From Ichthyophonus hoferi (lineage: Eukaryota > Opisthokonta > Ichthyosporea > Ichthyophonida > Ichthyophonidae): a DNA stretch of 15,297 nt. The stretch is taken from contig NAOQ01000205.1 of the NCBI GenBank assembly GCA_002751075.1, forward strand, positions 60,403 through 75,699. Reading direction: 5' to 3'. Made by a program: the position numbers and the translations under genes. Shown here in pieces: positions 7,629 through 15,297 of this stretch. The number at the start of each line of letters is the position of its first letter. Position 1 is the first letter of the stretch. The notes below the pieces were generated by a model. It had not been told where the DNA came from, searched no databases, and saw only the letters and a program-made list of their open reading frames with translations.

Positions 7629-10600
7629 GTAATATCTCACTGGGGAGCTCAACTGGTTGTTGTTGTATGGATATATCGCTATGCTATAATGAATGCTTTT
7701 ATATTTACCCACTTGCACACTGTAAGTTGTTTACTCCGTTTCCTCTGTGTATATCTACATTTATTTGAGCATGTGGCGTATGCAAAGATCTTGCTTTTAT
7801 ATTTCCATTGCAAATACGGTTGGCTTTTAAATGTTAATGTATCAAACTTAATATATAATAGTGGCCTATACCTTCTCTTTGAACGTGCTTTCATACTATA
7901 GAGATGTGGATGTTATAAATTTACTAACTTATTACTCAGGCATATACATGTACGTACAGAGCCTACTAGCACTGTTACTATTAACATTACCAGAATTATT
8001 ACTATTACTATTACTATAATTACTATTATTACTATTACTATTGCTGTTGCTATTACTATTACTATTACTATTATTATCAATATGACTATTACTATTATTA
8101 TGAATATTACTATTACTATCACTATTACTATTACTGTTACTGTTACTATTATTATTACTCTTACTATTGCTATTACTATTACTATTACTATCAATATGAC
8201 TATTACTATTATTATTAATATTACTATTACTATCACTATTACTATTACTATTACTGTTACTATTATTATTATTATTACTATTGCTATTACTATTACTATT
8301 GCTATTGCTATTGCTATTGCTATTACTATTACTATTACTATTATTATTACTATCGCTATCGCTATTAATAATTAACCCCTCTCATTCTACAGCACATCGT
8401 ATACTATTATCTCATCGTACAGTTCTTCGAGTAGAGGGAAGAGATACCATTAAATTTCTTCAGAATCTTGTAACCAATGATCTTAATGCCTTATCAACCG
8501 CCAAACCCTGTATGTGGGCGGCTGTACTTAACACTCTGGTAAGATATGATTGGGCTGTATATAACGCGCTTGGGATAATTGGGTAATATTTAGGCGTGTG
8601 CATAGATGTATGTATCCATCTGTATATACTACTAACTACTAGATACTAAAATATACTACTTACTACTATATAGTTATAGTACTATGTTATCACCAGAGTC
8701 CTATGGTAACAGAAACTCTGACGGACACCTTAACGGAATCAGCTTAGTATAGATATAGTATTCCATTAAACCATAACATAACCGTCAAACAATATTAAAA
8801 CCGATAAAAATTCATTGTTTTTACTTTATAGATATATTGATTAATTATTTGAGTCTTAGGTACCTTGTGTGGGTTTGTATATTTTCTATATTACTTGCTT
8901 TTCATGATATAATAGATATAACAAAGTAAAAGGTTGTGCTACAATATCTAACTTTAATTGGTTGGATTAGACCTATGTGCGCTAACCAACTGAAGATATT
9001 GAGAGATACTTGGCTACAAAAAGATTCGTACTAATATATTCTTAACCAGTATATTACCTCTAATCCCACTATCTAGGCAATATCCGTACGAATATCTGGA
9101 CTATTATGATAGGCACACTCCTATGCACATATCTACATATAAGTGTATATGCTTACTAACTAATCCCTACTCTCTCCTTCTTTGCCTATGCTTTGTCTTA
9201 ACCTATACTGCTTGTACTTTCCTCCCCCCTCCTCCCTTCAATCATGTACGCACAACACTTTACATGTAGGGAAGGGTATTATTTGATGTATTTGTACATC
9301 TACCAAGGACCTCTGTCTTGGATGGACAGCCACCTACTAGCCTATTGGTGGATTGTGACGTTAACGCTGTAGATCCCCTATTGGCCCATTTTAAGAAGTT
9401 AGTAAATCCTTCACATGACATAGAAAAGGTTATTTGAAAGGAACATGTATGATTATAGCCCAATGATAGATTAGAGAAGACTGTTAAGGCTGGGTGTAGC
9501 GCACAACCTTATAACATATGCAAGAAATGTTGATAACTGAATAAGATAAAGGAAAAGGAAAGGCAGACACCTATAGCTGATAGGGAGCATACATGTCTTT
9601 TGGACTTTGACAATCTGTAGGTATATATTTAGGAATGGATATACCCAAAGGGGTGAGAGAAATGAGAGACAAGAGGCGAGCGAATGCACCCACCACACAT
9701 TTAAGTCTGTATGTAGACTATGGTCACTAATACATATACCTATTAGGTACAAAGTGAGGTCAAAGGTAAGCTTTAATCTGGTTGACGGTCTGGTGGTTCA
9801 CTCGGTTCTAGGAGCTACTACAGCTAGCCCGTTCCTATCAGACCCCTGGTGTGTAGGCCCTGTTTGGCAAGGGAATGTATGGCTTTTATCTATCTTGCTA
9901 CTGTACGGTTTTTAATTATCTAGACTTATATGGTCCATTATTACATTATTAACTAATATTTGAGCATTGAAGCATTGTGGGCGGGTTGATATTATGATTG
10001 CCTATTGTTCAATACATTCTTATCATAGTCATAGTAGGATATCTTTACTAATGCTTTTCTCTCACCTTGGGTATATACTATCATGCATACCATCATACAT
10101 CCTCCTATATATGTATATATCCCTGATCAGCCTTTCTCCTGTCCTATTTTCTAATCTGTCTGACCTTTAACCGTATATGTGTAAGTGCGATTTGTGAAAT
10201 CTACGGTGATTATGGTATAGACACGAATGATCCTTTTGAAGATCGTAATAGTGTTTCTACTACATATAAGCAATTACAAAAAATATACTATACCTTCAAG
10301 TGAAACTAAAATCCTATTTGATAGTTTATGGCAGGATTAGTGGATGGGTCATCCTGCCATATAATAGTTATATTCAATTCTTTTATATATATATATTGAT
10401 ACGCTTTCTTAGCCAACTAGACTTCCAATCAATTTTTAATAAATATTTTGTGTTTCATTGGCTATATTAATGACATTGTGTATTGTATTTATTAATAAAC
10501 AACTGGTCTAAGCGTTGTCCGTCCAATGAGAACCACATCATTCACAGCTAAATATAATATGACTAACTATTGGCCAATAAAGCAGTACCCTATCATCCAT

Positions 10601-13600
10601 AACAAGTGACCCCCGACTAAACCTGATGGGAGTGAGAATTATTGGCCCCAGTGACCTCACAGGTAGGCTAGTACTGCTTTATATCTATCACCTATATGTT
10701 ACATTTGTTACTATCAGTCTGTGTTGTGGTTATTACTATATCATTCATTAGTAATGATAAGAGATTACTGCAAGTAACCAGTTGAAAGAAAACGAAAAGA
10801 TGTCTGTATAGTCTCTCTGTAAATATGCATGTTCTAGTTCTGTGGCGAGCTAAGGTGCTTGTAAGTGTTTTGTAAGTGTTTGTAATTATAAGCTACGACA
10901 ATATAATGTAAATCCGGGGTCTAGATCATCTTAATATATCTGCCTTGTGGTAGGTGCTACCAGCAGTGCGTTCTATTGTGTCTTCACAAATATCCTCCCT
11001 CCTTCCTGGTGTACTATTGAGGTATCTATATCTCTCATGTCACTTCAGATGTCATCGGGCATGAATAGAATGCACATTAACAGAACCGTTTATAGCCATA
11101 CGTTTAGTTTTGGTTTGGCTTTAATCCTTCAATTATTTTTGTTTGATTTTTTTTAAAAAAAAATATTACTCAATAGTCCGCTAACATGTACCTTTACAAA
11201 ATTATTCAATTAAATGACAATGATTGGTATACTAAAAAGGCAGCAATGATTGTGCTTTATATGATTTACTGTTATAGCACCCGAGGGGTGATATACCTTT
11301 GATATTGTAAGGTCAACTTATAAACACATTTATAAAGTTTCTCTCATTTACCCCCTCACTGAGAATATATTGAATGGTGAGCCTCTAACTTGTGCTCTTC
11401 TACCAAGGATCATCTACATGTATGTTTTATATTACACCCACACCCACATTCATCTTTTATTATGGCCCTGATGACTTACATATAGTCTGTGCCCTGTCAA
11501 CCTAGGCACAGCCCTAGGAGAGGTCCCCAGTCAGGCCATAAGTGCCTACCATCAGCACAGATATCGTCTAGGTGTGCCGGAAGGTATGCAGGATCTAGCC
11601 TATGGTGTAGCCTTCCCCTTAGAATCCAACTTTGACATTCTTAATGGAGGTGGGTTTACTACTTGATGCTTCAGCCATATCTCAGTGCATTAGTGCAATA
11701 CCTGGTAGTGTGTTTGATTACTTTATACTGGTAGTCCGTCGTTATGTACGGCAAGCTGTCTAGTAACTTGTTTAATTAGGGTGGGAGGAATGAAGGAGAG
11801 AGGGTGGTGGGGATGATAACTGAAAAGCATGTAAGCATTACAGTTATCATTTAGATAGATAAGCTCTACTGTGGCTCCTATGCCATGCGTGTGCACTGGG
11901 TTATACCCTATTCAAATGGGAACCTATCTAGAAATCTAGAGGGCCTAACTGCCCCCCCCCCTCCCCCCGCCCCTGTGGTCGGCAGTGAACTTTGACAAGG
12001 GATGTTACCTAGGGCAGGAATTAACTGCCAGGTCCCGGTATGTGGGAGTTATTCGAAAGCGTCTCATGCCTATTACTATTCCATCCGGGTTGACAACGGA
12101 TAGTATGTAAGTACAAAGTGCAAAGGCACTTTCCTCCCTCTCTGCCTGTCTGTACATACATTTAAAATTAAAACACCTAAAAACATGTTAATGTGTGAAA
12201 CTCTCTATTGTGCTTGTACTAGGCTCTGTACTCTCTTTCTCTCTTGCCTCTGTTCCTACCATGGTTTTATGTTATGCACCTATCTAATATGGCTGTACAT
12301 ATTTTTAACTTCATAATATTAGTTGATAATTAATTTTCTCATAGTAAACTATATAAATTTATGCCAATAAGACTATAGTAGGCATCTATTGAAGGCAATA
12401 TTACTACAACAATGATTGGCCGTTTAATTCCATCTGGTCAGGCTAACTTGCGGTGATGTCACCTATTTGTTATACCGGATAGGGATTTCTACCTACACCA
12501 GCATGTATCCATGTACTAAATTTTACTGTGGTCATCTTTAACATTATTAACCACTTAGCAGGATATGTTAGTTACAATTAACCACTTAGCAAGATACACT
12601 AATTATATTTAATCACTTAGTAAGATATGGTATTTAAATTTAATCACTTAACATGATATGCTATTTAAATTTAATCATTTGGCAAGATATGTTATTTAAA
12701 TTTAACCACCTCACAAGATATGCTAGTGAAATTTAACCACTTGACAAGATATATTGATTAGACTTAACCACTTAGCAAGACATTAATTAACATATGCCCC
12801 TCCCACTCTCGTCTGCTCGTCTTTTTTATATAAACATACAGGCCTCCCCCAGGCACCCCTATTACAAGCAATGGTAAGTCAGTAGGAAAATTTCAGTGTG
12901 GGGATGGTCATGTTGGTCTAGCCCTGCTACGTCTCGCAAGGTAAATGGAATGGCTGTACTGTGTGTGGCTTTGACCCTAGCATAGGAGTGGGGTGTGCCG
13001 AGTGCATTATTGCATTATGTACTAAGTCTTACATATTATGTTTGATGCCTGGTAGAAAGAGTATGTACGGTAAGATAACGTAATATGACCACCTGGTCTG
13101 AAGTGGAGCCCATGGCATTTATAAAGTAGAACTGTAATGATTATATCTTATAATGAGATGCTATTTGTCCTATTGTTAATAACACCGTGACCTCCTTGGT
13201 TATTTAGCGTTAGCAATAGTATTCTGATCCATCTACACGCTCTTTCTCTAAGATATAGATGTATATTTGTTTTCGTTTTTTTTTTTCTTTTTTTTTGTAT
13301 TTTGATATTTTTCCTATGAGCGCATGAACATACTCTATATATTTGCCATATAGTTATATTTTTATATCTTTTTATGTTTTTTCCACATACGTGTGTATAC
13401 CTCTCTGATCACCTCTCTCTCTCTCTCTCTATCTATCTATCTATTTCTGTATACTATTATTGTCCCGTATCTATGCACAACTAAGCGTATTTGCTTACCC
13501 ATCACCATATGTTGACACTGGACACATATTTCCCCTCATCAAACATACTTAAACATATACAGTGTATCAGGAGAAGCAGCACAGAAGTTGCAAATAGAAA

Positions 13601-13677
13601 TGCAAGACAGATCACCCGTTGAGGTTCAAACAATGATTCCTTTTTGGTGGCCTAAACAGAATAACACACAATCATGA
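7559..13677 (+). CDS. IBA57: IBA57 homologue, mitochondrial iron-sulfur cluster assembly factor (nine exons, complete)
   Basis: IBA57 belongs to the GcvT/YgfZ fold and acts with ISCA1/ISCA2 in the mitochondrial matrix to make [4Fe-4S] clusters for aconitase, lipoyl synthase and respiratory complexes. Exons 7559-7628, 8393-8538, 9270-9397, 9747-9848, 10607-10662, 11506-11649, 11986-12106, 12842-12940 and 13563-13677 join in frame to 981 nt, 326 residues plus TGA; human IBA57 is slightly longer. Residues 1-23 look like a mitochondrial presequence (Ser/Thr/Arg, no acidic residue). Conserved blocks: [20 protein letters not shown] (34-53), GRVLFDVF (73-80), DPRLNLMG (150-157), [13 protein letters not shown] (182-194), VAFPLESN, the signature [12 protein letters not shown] with Cys222, [25 protein letters not shown], and a C-terminal WWP. 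The gene lies head-to-head with huntingtin across 3 kb. All key motifs are present, so it is probably functional. Confidence 0.95.
7970..8372. repeat. TTACTA-type simple repeat array in IBA57 intron 1
   Basis: About 400 bases of TTACTA/ATTACT units with GCT, GTT and TCA variants. A longer block beginning TCAATATGAC occurs at 8077 and again at 8191, a 114-bp higher-order duplication. It is open in several frames on both strands, giving Ile-Thr, poly-Leu and Ile-Val translations that are not genes. It stops about 20 bases before the exon 2 acceptor. Confidence 0.93.
8393..8538 (+). CDS. IBA57: IBA57 exon 2
   Basis: Acceptor CTCATTCTACAG, donor CTCTG|GTAAGA. It codes residues 25-72, including [20 protein letters not shown] and VTNDL, which correspond to human [23 protein letters not shown]. 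It ends in ...VLNTL, where the partner exon supplies GR (human LNVQGR). A long simple repeat ends about 20 bases before it. Confidence 0.93.
9270..9397 (+). CDS. IBA57: IBA57 exon 3
   Basis: Acceptor TTTACATGTAG, donor AAGAA|GTTAGT, phase 0 in and 2 out. It codes residues 73-114: [12 protein letters not shown] matches human [31 protein letters not shown] matches human FLLECDSSVQGALQKHLA. A second possible donor (TTA|GTAAAT) gives a frame that destroys similarity to IBA57, so it was not used. Confidence 0.9.
9747..9848 (+). CDS. IBA57: IBA57 exon 4
   Basis: After branch-like ACTAATAC and acceptor CCTATTAG, one base completes Lys115, then [20 protein letters not shown] (human [20 protein letters not shown]) follows, ending SPFLSDP. 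The donor CCCTG|GTGTGT is the phase-2 choice that meets exon 5. A stronger-looking internal donor (CAAAG|GTAAGC at 9766) would make a 19-nt exon and lose the conserved stretch. Confidence 0.83.
10577..10682. repeat. 12-bp inverted repeat bracketing IBA57 exon 5
   Basis: ATAAAGCAGTAC (10577-10588) and its exact reverse complement (10671-10682) enclose the acceptor, the 56-nt exon 5 and its donor. In RNA they could pair to form a stem closing a loop of about 80 nt. Confidence 0.7.
10607..10662 (+). CDS. IBA57: IBA57 exon 5 (56 nt, smallest exon)
   Basis: Codes residues 150-167, [18 protein letters not shown], matching human DPRTARMGWRLLTQDEG. A good branch site (GACTAACT, 10561-10568) lies about 40 nt before acceptor AACAAG, and the donor is ACAG|GTAGGC. 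Phase is 2 in and 1 out, exactly as neighbouring exons need. A 12-bp inverted repeat brackets it. Confidence 0.88.
11506..11649 (+). CDS. IBA57: IBA57 exon 6
   Basis: Acceptor GTCAACCTAG, donor TGGAG|GTGGGT, phase 1 at both ends. It codes residues 168-215 with [13 protein letters not shown] (human YHQHRYLQGVPEG) and [14 protein letters not shown] (human VALPLESNLAFMNG), a highly conserved part of the family. An acceptor six bases downstream (GCACAG) would also keep frame, so the first two residues are less sure. Confidence 0.94.
11952..11974 (+). other. C-rich tract before IBA57 exon 7
   Basis: Runs of 10, 6 and about 5 cytosines, split by single T and G bases, in otherwise AT-rich DNA. It serves as a pyrimidine tract for the exon 7 acceptor; the opposite strand is G-rich enough to form a G-quadruplex. 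Confidence 0.6.
11986..12106 (+). CDS. IBA57: IBA57 exon 7 (signature motif)
   Basis: Codes residues 217-255 with the family signature [12 protein letters not shown] and GVIRKRL (human KGCYIGQELTAR, GVIRKRL). Cys222 is the conserved cysteine of IBA57/YgfZ proteins. Acceptor GGTCGGCAG follows an unusually C-rich tract; the donor is AGTAT|GTAAGT. Confidence 0.95.
12549..12791. repeat. 31-bp minisatellite in IBA57 intron 7
   Basis: Seven full units and one partial unit, each exactly 31 bp, with core AACCACTTAGCAAGATATG followed by a TTTAAATTT-like half. Units differ from one another by several bases, so the array is old rather than freshly expanded. It ends about 50 bases before exon 8. Confidence 0.93.
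12842..12940 (+). CDS. IBA57: IBA57 exon 8
   Basis: Acceptor AACATACAG, donor GCAAG|GTAAAT. It codes residues 257-288, with [20 protein letters not shown] corresponding to human [20 protein letters not shown]. It lies 50 bases after a 31-bp minisatellite in the preceding intron. Confidence 0.94.
13276..13444. repeat. Pyrimidine-rich low-complexity DNA in IBA57 intron 8
   Basis: T homopolymers (about 13276-13297), a CT dinucleotide run and an ATCT run (about 13412-13444). Nothing else is seen in this 620-base intron. Confidence 0.7.
13563..13677 (+). CDS. IBA57: IBA57 exon 9 (stop codon)
   Basis: Acceptor CATATACAG. It codes residues 290-326 and TGA. The end reads [14 protein letters not shown], matching the human C-terminal DWWPTVSK. 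No canonical AATAAA lies within 200 bases downstream; an ATTAAA at 13921-13926 is a possible but distant poly(A) signal. Confidence 0.9.
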
Positions 13678-14763
13678 AATATCTGTCAAAAGCCTTATTA
13701 GAATAGTTGTGCTTTCTGCTTTTGTTGTAATATACTCATTGCTTGTTCGATCCTTACTCCAGACAAATACAGTGCATTATATATATATATAATGTAGTCA
13801 TATCATAAGGTAGGACAGAGACCTGGAATAATGATTATATACATGTCCGAATGCTTGAACATCAATCATTGTGCATTTATTATGCACACCTCATTGATCT
13901 ATGAAGATATGAGGCTTTATATTAAAATTTATGCCCAATATATATGTAGTTTTATAATGTATTGTATTGAATAGTGTATGCATCACTAGGGTGGTATTGG
14001 TCAATAATGGCCAATAGCTCTAAATTGTATTGTCGTTGCCTTGGTAGCCAGGCTACCAAGACATTAAATGTTAAATGATTGTGACTGCAGTCTGCATTAA
14101 ACCTATATACAAAATGGTCTTTCTAGTTAAATGGCCAGCCAATCCTCAGTAGCTTTCCCTTATGGCCTTCTTTAATCGCGCAATGGACCAATTAGATACT
14201 AGATTTAGTTGTTGCCTCGACTTCATTCCCTCATGAGGAGTCATAATTGGCTATAATAGGATAGTGATAAACCATGAAAAATATATATCAATCCAAGACA
14301 ATAGGTAGTGACTGATGAAAATGATTAAAACAATTTTTTTAATAAAAAAGGCAATGAATTTTAGTGGTATGAGCGAGATATAAAGTAATAAACATAGTAT
14401 AGATTAGAATAACATTATTTATAATTGATAACGGCTAGGGATGATAATGAAGATAGTGATGGAATAAGTGTATAGAGTTCGTTTTTATCTATGTCTCTAT
14501 TCATTTACACACTAACCCACCTACCTATCCCTATCAACCTAATTGGTTATGATCTAATGATAAACTAATCCTATATTTAAAGTTGTACAGGTATAACAAC
14601 CCAATGGAAATATTTTCTTAAATGATACACGCATATATATACGATTCAGTTACTCCTATACCTACTCTATCATCCAATCTATTGTCCATATTTTATATTC
14701 ACCATTTCAATCATGTATTGGTCATGTTAAATTCTACCTGTGTATGCTATTGGCTCGGCAAGT
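13678..14763. other. Spacer between IBA57 and the right-end gene (tail-to-tail)
   Basis: AT-rich DNA between two convergent 3' ends. It has several CCAAT-type motifs (13996-14015, 14187 region), a 21-bp palindrome (14040-14060) and a short TATATA palindrome near 13780. I see no coding exon. Confidence 0.55.
14040..14060. promoter_or_regulatory. 21-bp palindrome resembling an RFX X-box
   Basis: CTTGGTAGCC, one central A, then GGCTACCAAG: perfect 10-bp arms. The middle, GTAGCC-A-GGCTAC, fits GTNRCC-N-RGYNAC, the X-box pattern bound by RFX factors. CCAAT-type sites lie within 45 bases. No gene start is visible beside it, so function is uncertain. Confidence 0.3.
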
Positions 14764-14769
14764 TTTATT
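14764..14769 (-). terminator. Poly(A) signal AATAAA for the right-end gene
   Basis: A canonical AATAAA on the minus strand, about 42 bases downstream of the TGA of the 14811-15114 exon. The distance is normal for a short 3' UTR. Confidence 0.5.
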
Positions 14770-14810
14770 CATGCTATATTTTGCTACTTTGTTCTTCTCC
14801 TTTAGTACTA

Positions 14811-15114
14811 TCAACCATGTACACCTATTTTTACAAAGTTTTCTCTCTTGAGTGGTTCATCAGGTGCATCTACTGGAGCCCATATATCAGGGGTACCTAG
14901 AGGAGGCGCCTTGGTCCAAAACTTAAGATCATCCTCAGAGAGGTCATTCCAGTAAGGGGCACATATCATCCGGACTAGGTCCCCTATCTCTTTGACATCA
15001 TCTGTGTCTCCATATCTAGCGGAAATTTTACCCCGCACTGCGGTCACAGGCGTATTGGTCCGAGGATCCAGTCCCTCTCCAAGAACCTGCTGCTTTTTAA
15101 TAAAGGTGCCAATC
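14811..15114 (-). CDS. Unidentified protein, probable 3'-terminal exon
   Basis: From acceptor CACACATAG one base completes a codon, then 100 codons run open to TGA at 14811. The composition is protein-like and unlike the surrounding AT-rich DNA. Visible segments are KKQQVLGEGLDPRTNTPVTA, VRGKISARYGDTDD, LVRMICAPYWNDLSEDDLKF, WTKAPPLGTPDIWAPVD and a basic tail ending VKIGVHG. The chain is hydrophilic, rich in Asp/Pro/Trp, with no membrane segment or signal peptide. A canonical AATAAA (minus strand, 14764-14769) lies about 42 bases past the stop, supporting a last exon. I do not recognise the family. A donor at TTT|GTAAAA near the end is possible, which would make this an internal exon. Upstream exons lie beyond the right edge. 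Confidence 0.68.
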
Positions 15115-15116
15115 CT

Positions 15117-15238
15117 ATGTGTGTGTGTGTGTATGTGTATGTGTTTATGTATATGTATATGTATATATGTATGAGAGTATGATAGCGTGTATGTATAATG
15201 TATATGTGTATGTATATGTATATGCATATGTGTATGTG

Positions 15239-15297
<59 letters not shown>
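15117..15297. repeat. TGTATA/TGTG microsatellite at the right edge
   Basis: TGTG units pass into (TGTATA)n that continue beyond the window. On the minus strand the CACACA end forms the pyrimidine side of the acceptor for the exon beginning at 15114. Confidence 0.92.

Noticed and set aside
7913-8375. Open frames coding Ile-Thr, Ile-Val or poly-Leu on both strands
   Set aside because: Simple-repeat translations; all frames stay open because the unit contains no stop. The repeat is intronic in IBA57.
9747-9765. A 19-nt micro-exon using the donor CAAAG|GTAAGC
   Set aside because: It would drop the conserved stretch that continues in frame ([16 protein letters not shown]), which aligns with human IBA57.
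10580-10679. A 100-bp TA-flanked element with 9-bp inverted ends, like a tiny MITE
   Set aside because: The interior is IBA57 exon 5, with the conserved DPR..MG motif, so it is not a transposon.
10954-11021. Exon-like segment between IBA57 exons 5 and 6
   Set aside because: It has an AG before and GAG|GTATCT after, but none of its three frames resembles IBA57, and exons 5 and 6 already join in phase with the conserved spacing.
13744-13756. GTTCGATCC, resembling a tRNA T-loop
   Set aside because: The adjacent bases do not form a T-stem, and no acceptor or anticodon stem is found around it.

Overview
The window looks like AT-rich, intron-rich nuclear DNA from an animal. Short exons are flanked by GT...AG introns, simple-sequence DNA is abundant, and there are no bacterial-style operons. 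Two conserved eukaryotic genes can be read exon by exon. Protein divergence and the presence of huntingtin suggest an early-branching invertebrate, perhaps a sponge, but the species cannot be fixed from this sequence alone.

Left part (about 1-4500, minus strand): the 5' part of a huntingtin (HTT) orthologue. Nine exons, 4494 down to 325, join in frame without a break to give the first 290 residues, and the gene continues off the left edge. The protein aligns with the N-terminal HEAT region of human huntingtin. It has no polyglutamine or proline-rich tract. Exons 3 and 4 (121 and 60 nt) fit the vertebrate exon lengths. Introns hold an 8-bp nested satellite (1-297), a polypurine tract and a CATA microsatellite (2163-2469).

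Middle (4495-7558): a 3-kb spacer between two head-to-head genes. It has a small cluster of promoter-like motifs near the HTT start and otherwise little I can interpret.

Right-centre (7559-13677, plus strand): a complete nine-exon IBA57 gene (326 residues, mitochondrial iron-sulfur cluster assembly) with a presequence-like N-terminus and the KGCYLGQE signature. Its introns contain a large TTACTA-type repeat array, a 31-bp minisatellite, a C-rich splice tract and an inverted repeat that brackets the smallest exon.

Right end: a spacer (13678-14763) with a 21-bp palindrome resembling an RFX X-box. It is followed by the apparent last exon of an unidentified minus-strand gene (15114-14811), with a canonical AATAAA downstream, and a TGTATA microsatellite running off the edge. 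Nothing suggests that these genes act in one pathway. I saw no recognisable transposon, retroelement, RNA gene or CRISPR array.
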